Part shown: piece after piece, positions 35,700-43,268 of the stretch
How the letters are laid out: each line of letters begins with the position of its first letter
Numbering within the stretch: the first letter of the stretch is position 1
Assembly: GCA_031411995.1 (NCBI GenBank)
Contig: JANOCD010000063.1
Coordinates: 1-64,000, forward strand
Direction of reading: 5' to 3'
Origin: Rudanella sp031411995
Lineage (GTDB): Bacteria; Bacteroidota; Bacteroidia; Cytophagales; Spirosomataceae
Length of the DNA: 64,000 bases
Made by a program: the position numbers and the translations under genes
The notes under the pieces: model-generated
What the model saw: only the letters and a program-made list of their open reading frames with translations
What the model was told of the DNA's origin: nothing
Database searches by the model: none

Positions 35700-36229
35700 A
35701 GGTATGTATTTTTGAAATATCTGTTGATTAATTTCATGGCTTCAGGAGTGTCGATAATCATTGTATCTCCAAACAGTACTTTGGCTCCCAATGTTTGTTG
35801 ATAATGTTGTCGAAGAACCGTCTTTGAAATGAATGATATAAACCCATCATAACCCTTTTCAAATGCGACTTTGCAGGCATAGGCCACTAAGTTGCCCGGT
35901 ACGCCCACACAGACTTTATCTTTGCCTTTATTGAACGTCGCGCTTTCGAGCAGGTGCATAAAAACATGGTCGCCTTTATCTTCAAGACTCAACAACCCCT
36001 GAATGATGGTGGGATTGTTAACAGTGGTGAGTTTATACGTCTGCTTGGAAGCATCTTTTAACTCCTTTTTCCAGTCGAACTGCTAGGCTTTCTTTTTAAT
36101 TTGTTTCTCGTGGGAAAGGGTCATCAACACAACTACCGTATCAAAAACCTCGCCGGTGATCGAGTTTTCGATGGAATTGGTCAGCTTATTTATCTCAACA
36201 TCAAAGGGCATCGGCGGGGCAACATCCAT
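35696..36229 (-). pseudogene. GNAT-like protein gene interrupted by an in-frame amber codon
   Basis: Two open segments lie in one frame, 36229-36086 (MDVAPPMPFDVEINKLTNSI... ending HEKQIKKKA) and 36082-35696 (QFDWKKELKDASKQTYKLTT...), separated only by TAG at 36085-36083. Read through, they make a 177-residue protein whose second part (GVPGNLVAYACKVAFEKGYD, FISKTVLRQHYQQTLGA, MIIDTPEAMKLINRYF) looks like an acetyltransferase-fold protein. The sequence runs on without frame loss across the stop. TAG is one base from TGG (Trp), so a single substitution can explain it. Downstream translation could restart at TTG 35995. It lies 41 nt after cobT on the same strand. Confidence 0.7.
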
Positions 36230-36270
36230 AGAGTGAAAAAATGAGAGGAGTTTTGCAATTAACCACCAAC

Positions 36271-37317
36271 CTACACCTTTTCCGACACTCCTGCCGAGGC
36301 AAAGGAAGCCATTTCGGACAGCATGGATACCGCGCTTTGGAGCAGCGGATAAGCGAGGGCGCAACCGCTACCTTCGCCTAAGCGCATAGAAAGTTTGAGG
36401 AGGGGAGTGGCGTTCAGGGTTTCAAGCATGAGCCGATGACCGGCTTCGTCGGATTGGTGACAAAACACGCAATAGTCGCGCACAGCCGGGTCGATGGCCT
36501 GGGCAACGAGCAGAGCTGCCGTGGTAATGAACCCATCGACCAGAATCACCATATCGTTTTCGGCGGCCCGGAGCATTCCACCCGCAATGGCCGCAATCTC
36601 GAAGCCCCCCATCGTGGTGAGCAGGTCGAGCGAGGTTTGTGCGGTGGCGTGCCGGTCGGAAACGGCTTGCAAAACGGCGAGTTTGTGGTTCAGGCCCGCA
36701 TCGTCGAGGCCAGTGCCGCGCCCCACGCATTGGGTCAAGGGGAGGCCCGTGAGCCGGTGCATGAGCAAAGCGGCTGCCGAGGTGTTGCCAATGCCCATTT
36801 CACCAAACCCGACCACGTTGCAGCCCCGGTGGGCCACGCCATCCACGAGGGTGCGGCCTGCGTCCATTGCGGCCTCGCATTCGTGGAGCGACATGGCAGG
36901 TTCGTGGCGCATGTTGCGGGTGCCGGGAGCCACTTTATATTTCACGAAGCCCGGCATGGAGGTGCCGGACGAATTTTGGTCAAAAGAACCCGCTACACCC
37001 ACATCGCAAACTACGAGTTGCAGCCCGCTCTGACGACAAAAGACGTTTACGGCGGCTCCTCCTGCCAGGAAATTCAGCACCATCTGGTAGGTTACGGCGG
37101 CCGGATACGCACTAACGCCTTCGGCGGCAAGGCCGTGGTCGGCGGCAAACACGAGCAGGTGCGGGGCGGTGAGGGTTGGTGTGGTAGTCTGTTGAATCAG
37201 AGCCAGTTGCAGGGCAAGATCTTCGAGTTGGCCAAGGGCGCGGAGCGGTTTGGTCTTCTGATCGATGTATTGTTGAAATTCGGCTTGATGGGAATGGTCG
37301 ATGGGGGTAATGGGCAT
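36271..37317 (-). CDS. cobT: Nicotinate-nucleotide--dimethylbenzimidazole phosphoribosyltransferase
   Basis: Activates the lower ligand base (usually dimethylbenzimidazole) as its ribotide for cobalamin nucleotide-loop assembly. The 348-residue protein is full length with LLVFAADHGLAAEGVSAYP, VGFGEMGIGNTSAAALLMHR, VGRGTGLDD, GGFEIAAIAGGML and the catalytic-Glu segment SMRLGEGSGCALAYPLLQ. Other cobalamin genes are absent nearby and no cobalamin riboswitch is seen in the 5' region. The B12-binding radical SAM protein at 11153 would be a consumer. A good -7 box lies upstream. Confidence 0.95.
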   Translation of the reverse strand: MPITPIDHSHQAEFQQYIDQKTKPLRALGQLEDLALQLALIQQTTTPTLTAPHLLVFAADHGLAAEGVSAYPAAVTYQMVLNFLAGGAAVNVFCRQSGLQLVVCDVGVAGSFDQNSSGTSMPGFVKYKVAPGTRNMRHEPAMSLHECEAAMDAGRTLVDGVAHRGCNVVGFGEMGIGNTSAAALLMHRLTGLPLTQCVGRGTGLDDAGLNHKLAVLQAVSDRHATAQTSLDLLTTMGGFEIAAIAGGMLRAAENDMVILVDGFITTAALLVAQAIDPAVRDYCVFCHQSDEAGHRLMLETLNATPLLKLSMRLGEGSGCALAYPLLQSAVSMLSEMASFASAGVSEKV

Positions 37318-37343
37318 TGTTAGTGATGAGTGAGTTTGGGGTA

Positions 37344-37351
37344 CAAAGATA
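37344..37351 (-). promoter_or_regulatory. -7 box TATCTTTG for cobT
   Basis: On the minus strand TATCTTTG matches TAnnTTTG exactly, 26 nt before the cobT start. The -33 region is T-rich (GGTTTTC) but not a clean TTTG. Confidence 0.45.
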
Positions 37352-37462
37352 GGGGAGTAGAGAGGACTGAAAACCGTTTGATAAGCGATTCGATGGGGCC
37401 AATGCTATATTTTGATATATTTACTTGTTAAAAATAAACACTAATTCACTCATTGTCAGGAC

Positions 37463-38122
37463 ATGAAAACCTATTTTACACTACTTGCTTGCCTGTTTGC
37501 CGTAACGGTTTCGATAGCGCAAATTGAAAACAACAACACGCTCTCGGTCATGATCGACGGCAAGGAATACAAAACCCCGCCCCGCCGGATCATGGTGGGA
37601 AATATGTGGTGGGTAACGGCCAACTCGATTAGCCCTGATAAATCGCTCCGAATCTGGTTGGGCGGCTATCTTAACCCCGATACCATCGACGAGGGTACAT
37701 ATTTGGTGGTAGATGCAGATCGGCCCGATACGAGAGAAAACCAACGCAAGGCCGAAGAACTGGGCAAGTATAAGGGACTGGCGGCTATCAAGTATGTGGA
37801 AGAAACCAAAACGCCCCGGATGGAGTACCATGTGGGTAAGTCACAGAATGGCACGGAAACCATTGTGGTAAAAAAAGGAGTCGATGGGTCGTTACAGGCC
37901 ACCTTCAGCGGAACTTTGGTCGGTAGTTACTGGAAAGAAAAAGCTGGGGCTACGGTGTTTGGTGGTGTTGGTCGCCTAATGAACAAGATGGAAGACAAAG
38001 TGATCACCAAAGCGTCGGGCTATAATTCGGATATTGACCCGGAAGGTAATGGCTATCGTAAACAGGACAAAACCGATCAGATTGTTCTGACTAATGGGGT
38101 GTTTATGTTAAAAATGAAGTAG
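37463..38122 (+). CDS. Secreted protein of unknown function
   Basis: A 219-residue protein with a clear signal peptide (YFTLLACLFAVTVSIAQ) and a mature part predicted to be mainly beta, with VMIDGKEYKTPPRRIMVGNM, WLGGYLNPDTIDEGTYLVVD and ATFSGTLVGSYWKEK. It resembles lipocalin-sized single-domain periplasmic proteins but I do not recognise a named family. It stands alone between divergent cobT and the convergent tRNA cluster. Confidence 0.65.
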   Translation: MKTYFTLLACLFAVTVSIAQIENNNTLSVMIDGKEYKTPPRRIMVGNMWWVTANSISPDKSLRIWLGGYLNPDTIDEGTYLVVDADRPDTRENQRKAEELGKYKGLAAIKYVEETKTPRMEYHVGKSQNGTETIVVKKGVDGSLQATFSGTLVGSYWKEKAGATVFGGVGRLMNKMEDKVITKASGYNSDIDPEGNGYRKQDKTDQIVLTNGVFMLKMK

Positions 38123-38299
38123 GAGAGAGGGAATAATCGCAAAAGGTGCAAGAAGTAAGATGGTTCAATCAGAACAGAACGTCTTTCTATTTGCGCCTTT
38201 TTTGCATTTATTCGGTTTGATACATTCTTTGCTTTTCAGGCTTTTGATTGAGGTAAATAGCAATTTGTGTTACCGAACGTGTAAACCGGAAACAAAAAA

Positions 38300-38324
38300 G
38301 CCACTTACAGGATTTGTAAGTGGC
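38300..38324 (-). terminator. Terminator of the tRNA cluster
   Basis: Perfect 10-bp stem GCCACTTACA / TGTAAGTGGC with a 5-nt loop. On the minus strand it is followed by a run of T (AAAAAAG on the plus strand), 13 nt after the tRNA-Arg end. Confidence 0.9.
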
Positions 38325-38336
38325 TGATAATGAGGG

Positions 38337-38410
38337 TGATCCCAATTGGACTCGAACCAATGACCGCCTTCTTAGAAGGAAGATGCTCTATCCAGCTGAG
38401 CTATGGGACC
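38337..38410 (-). tRNA. tRNA-Arg (anticodon TCT)
   Basis: 74 nt fold into a full cloverleaf: acceptor GGTCCCA/TGGGATC, D-stem GCTC/GAGC, anticodon stem TCTTC/GAAGG with loop CTTCTAA giving anticodon TCT, T-arm ATTGG-TTCGAGT-CCAAT, discriminator A. CCA is not encoded. Confidence 0.95.
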
Positions 38411-38416
38411 AAAAAA

Positions 38417-38483
38417 AGTGAGCAGTCATTAGCAAACAGTGATCAGTGAAATACTGTTGACTGTGTACTGATAACTGCTCACT
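38417..38483. repeat. Palindromic element D between tRNA-Arg and tRNA-Pro
   Basis: Outer arms AGTGAGCAGT / ACTGCTCACT (38417-38426, 38474-38483) and inner arms AACAGT / ACTGTT with a 12-nt loop GATCAGTGAAAT. The words ACAGTGATCAG and ACTGATAACTG also occur in elements B and C. It lies wholly inside the tRNA cluster, filling the spacer between two tRNAs. Confidence 0.8.
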
Positions 38484-38489
38484 GCAAAG

Positions 38490-38563
38490 TCGGGGTGGCA
38501 GGATTCGAACCTACGACCTCCTGCTCCCAAAGCAGGCGCGATACCGGGCTACGCTACACCCCG
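38490..38563 (-). tRNA. tRNA-Pro (anticodon TGG)
   Basis: 74 nt with perfect acceptor CGGGGTG/CACCCCG, anticodon stem CCTGC/GCAGG and loop TTTGGGA (anticodon TGG), T-arm with TTCGAAT, discriminator A, no encoded CCA. Confidence 0.96.
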
Positions 38564-38586
38564 AAATTTTCCCTTCGAGAAGGGGG

Positions 38587-38674
38587 CGGAGAGAGAGGGA
38601 TTCGAACCCTCGGTACCCTTTAGAGGTACGGCAGTTTAGCAAACTGCTGGTATCGGCCACTCACCCATCTTTCC
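38587..38674 (-). tRNA. tRNA-Ser (anticodon GCT)
   Basis: 88 nt with the long variable arm of a class II tRNA (GTACCTCTAAAGGGTAC). Anticodon arm GCAGTTTGCTAAACTGC gives GCT; T-arm GAGGG-TTCGAAT-CCCTC; discriminator G as in serine tRNAs. The acceptor GGAAAGA/TCTCTCC has one A-C mismatch at pair 4-69. It is the first gene of the cluster. Confidence 0.95.
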
Positions 38675-38712
38675 ATTTTCAATTACCAGACTTTTGTTTG
38701 GCGATTGTTTCA

Positions 38713-38743
38713 CAAAGGTAGGGGCATTTTTTGGGTTCATCAA
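38713..38743 (-). promoter_or_regulatory. Promoter of the tRNA Ser-Pro-Arg cluster
   Basis: Minus strand: TTG (38743-38741), 20-nt spacer, TACCTTTG (38720-38713). This is a standard Bacteroidota promoter (TTG -33 box, TAnnTTTG -7 box), 39 nt before the first tRNA. Confidence 0.75.
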
Positions 38744-38844
38744 GTACTAACACAAAAAATCTTACGTAAAACGCTAAATTCGCCCTTTCAGCGACTCTTC
38801 TACCAGCTTTAAACAAGCACTATGTCGCTGGTTAACAAGACACC

Positions 38845-39807
38845 ATGACCTGGCTTTATCGTATTACGACAACCGAAATTTTTTTTGCCATTGCCTTCTT
38901 AGTGTTCTATGTGGTGTTTCTGGTTCGCACTTTTTGGCTTGCCCGACAACTGAAAACGTCGGCAAGGGCCGTGATTCCAAAGTTTTTTTTGCGAACCAGT
39001 TACCTGACACTACTATTTGTGGCCCTCTTGGGTCCGTCTTTTGGCGTATCGAACCAATTGGTTCGGTCTGAAGGACGAGATCTGTTTGTGCTGGTCGATT
39101 TGTCGCGTTCGATGGATGCTACTGATGCCGTGCCAACCCGCCTGGAACGAATCAAGTTTGACCTGAGACAATTAACCGATTCGCTGCCCGGCGACCGGTT
39201 TGGCCTGATTGCGATGACTGACGAGCCATTTGTACTTACTCCGCTGACGAACGACCATAATGCAATTCATCAGACCGTGCAGGCACTCAATACAAATTTT
39301 TCGGCATCAGGGGGAACTAGTTTGTGCGACGCAATTGAACTGGCCCGGCAGAAACTCATGAATGACCCGTCGGTTCGGCAAATGGCTAAAGGAATGGTGG
39401 TGTTTAGTGATGGTGAAAATCTTGGTTCCTGCGCCCCCTCCGTCACTGCCCGGTTACGTTCAAACCGAATCCCGATCATTACAATCGGGATGGGCACTCA
39501 AAAGGGAAGCACTATTCGGAATGGAAATGATTTTTTGCGTGACGAAAACGGGCAAATTGTGAGGAGCCGGTTAAATTCCATCTTTTTGGCAGAGCTTGCC
39601 AAACAAACCAATGGGTATCATGTGCAGGCCGACCCCGATGGACGATACCTCAATGAACTTATACAAACGCTTAGGGGGCTGCGAAGTGCCATAACCGATG
39701 AGACACAGGTGGCAGTGGCTACCAATAAATATTATTACTTCCTGATAGCAGCGGTCGTACTACTGGCATTGGATCTGACCGTGACTGTCCGCACGTTTCG
39801 GCTTTAA
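38845..39807 (+). CDS. BatB-like von Willebrand A membrane protein
   Basis: A 320-residue membrane protein: two N-terminal spans (IFFAIAFLVFYVVFLVRTFW; TSYLTLLFVALLGPSFGVSN), a VWA domain with MIDAS sequence LVDLSRSMD, and TSLCDAIELARQKL and VVFSDGENLG segments, then a C-terminal span (YYYFLIAAVVLLALDLTVTV). This layout is that of BatA/BatB proteins, linked to aerotolerance and envelope stress in Bacteroidota. A TPR protein of BatC type follows 55 nt later. The remaining bat genes and the MoxR ATPase are not in the window. Confidence 0.8.
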   Translation: MTWLYRITTTEIFFAIAFLVFYVVFLVRTFWLARQLKTSARAVIPKFFLRTSYLTLLFVALLGPSFGVSNQLVRSEGRDLFVLVDLSRSMDATDAVPTRLERIKFDLRQLTDSLPGDRFGLIAMTDEPFVLTPLTNDHNAIHQTVQALNTNFSASGGTSLCDAIELARQKLMNDPSVRQMAKGMVVFSDGENLGSCAPSVTARLRSNRIPIITIGMGTQKGSTIRNGNDFLRDENGQIVRSRLNSIFLAELAKQTNGYHVQADPDGRYLNELIQTLRGLRSAITDETQVAVATNKYYYFLIAAVVLLALDLTVTVRTFRL

Positions 39808-39862
39808 TTGAAACTTTCCACTTAATTTTGTCGAATCCCTATTTACCCAACCCCCAATTACC

Positions 39863-40540
39863 ATGAAGTGGGCAATGTGGCTGGGCCTGATTTCCCTGTG
39901 GCCCCTAAATACGTTAGACCAGATTGGTCGGAATAATCTGGCCCGTAAACAAGCCGAAAAGGCGTTTCAGCAATCCGATTTTCAACAGGCAGCAACGCGG
40001 TTTGCTTATCTAACAAAAAACTCCGCAAAAACCGATGCTACCGTATGGCTGAATTTGGGCCATGCCTTTTTTTTACTAAAGAACTACAACGAAGCTAAGA
40101 AGGCCTATGCAGCTTATACTCCCCTCGCAACGGGGGCTTCAGTAGGGGTAGCCTATACACAATTAGGTGTGATTGCCTGTGCTGACCGGGATTCTTCTCA
40201 AGCACTCGATCTGTTCCGAAAGGCATTGCTCACCGATTCAGAAAATGAACCGGCCCGGTATAATTATGAGTTACTTAAGCAACGGTTTTCAGGGCGCGAC
40301 CCATCTAAACGCAAACCCAAACAAATACCGAAACCGCGACAAACCCCTCAACAAAGCAAGCAGGAAGTAGCCCGTTCTGCCAGACAGGTACAGGTCCTGC
40401 GTCGGTTACAGACAATGAACATGACCGAAGAACAGGCTAATCAACTGCTCAACTCCATGCGTGAAGACGATTTACCCCTTGAACTGGCTCGTAGACGGTC
40501 AGTTGGGGAACAATCATCGAAAAATACCAGGTACTGGTAA
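39863..40540 (+). CDS. BatC-like TPR protein
   Basis: A 225-residue protein with a hydrophobic N-terminus (MKWAMWLGLISLWPL) and TPR units (QQAATRFAYLTKNSAKTDAT, AYTQLGVIACADRDSSQALD), then a Lys/Gln/Pro-rich linker (RKPKQIPKPRQTPQQSKQEV) and a short helical end with MTEEQANQLLNSM. BatC proteins are TPR partners of BatB. Its position directly after a BatB-like gene supports the call. Confidence 0.7.
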   Translation: MKWAMWLGLISLWPLNTLDQIGRNNLARKQAEKAFQQSDFQQAATRFAYLTKNSAKTDATVWLNLGHAFFLLKNYNEAKKAYAAYTPLATGASVGVAYTQLGVIACADRDSSQALDLFRKALLTDSENEPARYNYELLKQRFSGRDPSKRKPKQIPKPRQTPQQSKQEVARSARQVQVLRRLQTMNMTEEQANQLLNSMREDDLPLELARRRSVGEQSSKNTRYW

Positions 40541-40570
40541 AAAAATAGTCTTATTCATCAACAACAAACC

Positions 40571-41746
40571 ATGACAGAGGTAGTAATTGTATCAGCCGTC
40601 CGCACACCCATTGGGAGTTTTGGCGGGGTATTGTCAACGTTAACAGCCACTGAACTGGGCGCAGCTGCCATTCGTGGTGCGCTGAACCGGGCCGGTATTC
40701 AGCCCGAACTGGTCGAGGAAGTGTATATGGGCAATGTGGTATCAGCTAATGTGGGGCAGGCTCCCGCTAAACAGGCTGCACTGAAAGCCGGTTTGCCACC
40801 GACCGTTCCTTGTACAACCATCAATAAGGTGTGTGCATCGGGAACCAAAGCCATTATGATGGCGGCTCAGTCTATTCAGCTTGGGCTGGCCGAGGTGGTG
40901 GTAGCCGGGGGTATGGAAAGTATGTCAAACGTGCCCTATTACGTTCCTAAAGCCCGTTTTGGTTATAAATATGGGAATGGTGAACTAGTAGACGGACTAT
41001 CAAAAGATGGCCTGCTCGATGCCTATGACCAATGCGCGATGGGTGTTTTTGCCGACCGTACCGCCACCCGCTATAACCTTAGCCGCGACGATCAGGATGC
41101 CTATGCGGTGCAGTCCTATCGCCGGGCCGAGACTGCCACGGCTGATGGTTCGTTTGGGGCCGAGATTGTGCCGGTGGAGGTGGCCGGACGGAAAGGCACA
41201 GTGACAGTTGGGGAGGACGAAGAGTTTAAAAACGTGATTTACGAGAAAATTCCCGGTCTGAAACCAGCTTTCACAAAAGACGGTACGGTGACAGCCGCCA
41301 ATGCGTCGACGATCAACGACGGGGCATCGGCTTTAGTGGTGATGAGTCGCCGAAAAGCCGACGAAATGGGCCTCAAACCAATAGCCCGCATTCTGGGCTA
41401 TGCCGATGCCGAGCAGGAACCTGAGTGGTTCACTACGGCTCCGACAAAGGCCGTTCCGAAGGCATTGGAGCGGGCTGGGCTGACTATTGCCGATATTGAC
41501 TACTTTGAAATAAACGAAGCATTCGCTGTTGTGCCACTGGCATTCAGTCAGTTACTGGAAGTACCGCAGGAAAAAATGAACGTATTGGGCGGGGCCGTGT
41601 CCATTGGCCACCCGCTGGGTGCATCGGGTGCCCGCATCGTCACTACACTCACCAATGTGTTGCAACAGCGGGGAGGGCGTTATGGGGCAGTGGGCATCTG
41701 CAACGGCGGGGGGGGAGCCTCTGCGTTGGTGATCGAGAAACTTTAA
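40571..41746 (+). CDS. Acetyl-CoA C-acetyltransferase (thiolase)
   Basis: A 391-residue biosynthetic-type thiolase that condenses or cleaves acetoacetyl-CoA. The nucleophilic Cys is C88 in NKVCASGTKAIM; the catalytic His and second Cys occur in EINEAFAV, GHPLGASGAR and CNGGGGASALV. Length and motifs are complete. It follows the BatC-like gene by 30 nt, though the two have no obvious shared role. Its stop abuts palindromic element C. Confidence 0.94.
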   Translation: MTEVVIVSAVRTPIGSFGGVLSTLTATELGAAAIRGALNRAGIQPELVEEVYMGNVVSANVGQAPAKQAALKAGLPPTVPCTTINKVCASGTKAIMMAAQSIQLGLAEVVVAGGMESMSNVPYYVPKARFGYKYGNGELVDGLSKDGLLDAYDQCAMGVFADRTATRYNLSRDDQDAYAVQSYRRAETATADGSFGAEIVPVEVAGRKGTVTVGEDEEFKNVIYEKIPGLKPAFTKDGTVTAANASTINDGASALVVMSRRKADEMGLKPIARILGYADAEQEPEWFTTAPTKAVPKALERAGLTIADIDYFEINEAFAVVPLAFSQLLEVPQEKMNVLGGAVSIGHPLGASGARIVTTLTNVLQQRGGRYGAVGICNGGGGASALVIEKL

Positions 41747-41754
41747 ACAATGAA

Positions 41755-41810
41755 CAGTGAGTAGCCAACAGTTCTTTCTTTAAGCTGTTGGCTACTCACT
41801 GATAACTGAA
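41755..41810. repeat. Palindromic element C between the thiolase gene and purC
   Basis: Perfect 17-bp arms CAGTGAGTAGCCAACAG (41755-41771) and its inverse (41785-41801) with a 13-nt loop TTCTTTCTTTAAG, then GATAACTG. It occupies almost all of the 72-nt gap and ends 8-9 nt before the apparent purC start. The arm contains CAGTGA and GCCAACAG, both also in element B. Confidence 0.93.
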
Positions 41811-41818
41811 AAATCGTT

Positions 41819-42766
41819 TTGCAAACAAACTTTAATTTTCCCGGTCAGACGGGCTATTACCGGGGCAAAGTTCGGGAGGTCTATTCGTTTGGCGACCAGT
41901 CCGCCGGTGCGGGACCGATACTCGTTATGATCGCGTCGGACCGGATTTCGGCGTTTGATGTTGTCCTGCCCCGGCCTATTCCGCACAAAGGACAGGTTCT
42001 GAACCAAACGGCGGCTTATTTCCTGCGAGCCACCGCCGACCTTGTTCCGAACTGGCTCATCGACGTGCCCGACCCGAATGTGAGCGTCGGCTGGCGATGT
42101 GAGCCATATCCGGTAGAAATGGTGGTTCGGGGTTATCTGGCGGGCCACGCCTGGCGAACCTATCGCGAGGGTGGCCGTTTGCTGTGTGGTGTGCCGTTGC
42201 CCGATGGCCTGCGCGAAAATGACCGCTTGCCAACACCGATCATCACGCCAACTACCAAAGCCCACGAGGGTCATGATGAAGACATCAGCCGGGAGGAAAT
42301 TATTGGGCAGGGACTGGTATCCGAAGCGGACTATAGCCAATTAGAAAACTATGCGTTGGCCCTGTTTGAACGGGGAACCCAAATGGCTGGTGAGCGGGGT
42401 TTGTTACTCGTTGATACCAAATACGAATTTGGACAGCGAAATAATGAGGTGTATTTGATTGATGAAGTTCATACACCCGACTCATCGCGTTATTTTTATG
42501 CAGATCAATATCCCGAAAATCAACGACAGGGGTTACCACAGAAACAATTGTCTAAGGAGTTCGTTAGAGAGTGGCTGATTGCGCATAATTTTCAGGGTAA
42601 AGAGGGACAGACAATTCCTGACATGCCGGATGAGTGGATTGCTCAGATTTCGGCGCGGTATGTGGAGTTATATGAAACTGTTACGGGACTGCCATTTCAG
42701 CCCGCCGACCTCACTGACCCGCTTGCCCGAATTGAAGCCAGTATTCTGAAAATTTTTGGTCAATAG
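41819..42766 (+). CDS. purC: Phosphoribosylaminoimidazole-succinocarboxamide synthase
   Basis: Joins aspartate to CAIR in purine synthesis. The 315-residue form is the longer (yeast Ade1-like) type. Motifs: FPGQTGYYRGKVREVYSFG, IASDRISAFDVVLPRPIPHK, LLVDTKYEFGQRN and IDEVHTPDSSRYFYADQY. An in-frame TGA at 41807-41809 limits the start to a non-ATG codon; TTG 41819 (LQTNFNFPGQ) is the best available and slightly shorter than usual. The palindromic element just upstream may have removed the original leader and ATG. Confidence 0.93.
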   Translation: MQTNFNFPGQTGYYRGKVREVYSFGDQSAGAGPILVMIASDRISAFDVVLPRPIPHKGQVLNQTAAYFLRATADLVPNWLIDVPDPNVSVGWRCEPYPVEMVVRGYLAGHAWRTYREGGRLLCGVPLPDGLRENDRLPTPIITPTTKAHEGHDEDISREEIIGQGLVSEADYSQLENYALALFERGTQMAGERGLLLVDTKYEFGQRNNEVYLIDEVHTPDSSRYFYADQYPENQRQGLPQKQLSKEFVREWLIAHNFQGKEGQTIPDMPDEWIAQISARYVELYETVTGLPFQPADLTDPLARIEASILKIFGQ

Positions 42767-42848
42767 TTGCCATTTATCGTCATTTGTAGCCTTTTGCAAC
42801 GAGTGATTGTTCTGATACCTCTACTGACCATTAAATGACCTTTATTCT

Positions 42849-43268
42849 ATGAATCATTCGATTGAGAAAAACGAGCAGTACGCGCTGATTCGGCTATCTG
42901 AAGCGGACTTTAGTGGCGATGTGCCAGCCAACTTTGAAACAGCCAGTCGGTCGTTGTTTCGTGAAGGACACAGTAACCTGATTGTCGATTTAGCCAGCGT
43001 CCGAACGTTAGACGCTGCCGGCTTACTATCGATTCGGAAAATTAACCGGCAGTGCGCCAACGAACTGGGTATGTTGGTGCTGGTGAGCAAAGACGATGCC
43101 CTTATTGATCAGATTGAGGAGGCTACCATTGCTGATCTGACCGTGTTGCCAACCGTTGAAGAAGCCATCGATGCCGTATTTATGAATGAACTGGAAAACG
43201 ATTTCCGCAACGACGACGATAACGAGTATGACGGAGAATACGGAGCTGGCCAGGAACCCGAACCATGA
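42849..43268 (+). CDS. STAS-domain protein lacking the phosphorylatable serine
   Basis: A 139-residue anti-sigma-factor-antagonist-like protein: IVDLASVRTLDAAGLLSIRK is the STAS core. The position normally holding the regulatory Ser (DSSG/DSAG) is Ala (D55-A56-A57-G58), so the classic phospho-switch cannot operate. After the domain comes a highly acidic tail (ENDFRNDDDNEYDGEYGAGQ). Its last 41 nt overlap the start of the RNase Z gene, which implies coupled expression. No anti-sigma kinase is nearby. Confidence 0.8.
   Translation: MNHSIEKNEQYALIRLSEADFSGDVPANFETASRSLFREGHSNLIVDLASVRTLDAAGLLSIRKINRQCANELGMLVLVSKDDALIDQIEEATIADLTVLPTVEEAIDAVFMNELENDFRNDDDNEYDGEYGAGQEPEP

Noticed and set aside
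36436..37323. 295-codon open frame antisense to cobT
   Set aside because: cobT has complete family motifs on the other strand; the antisense frame is low-complexity His/Gly/Ala-rich and a codon-bias shadow.
37318..37462. Cobalamin riboswitch before cobT
   Set aside because: No B12-box-like GCCACTG core or extended folded leader in the 145 nt available.
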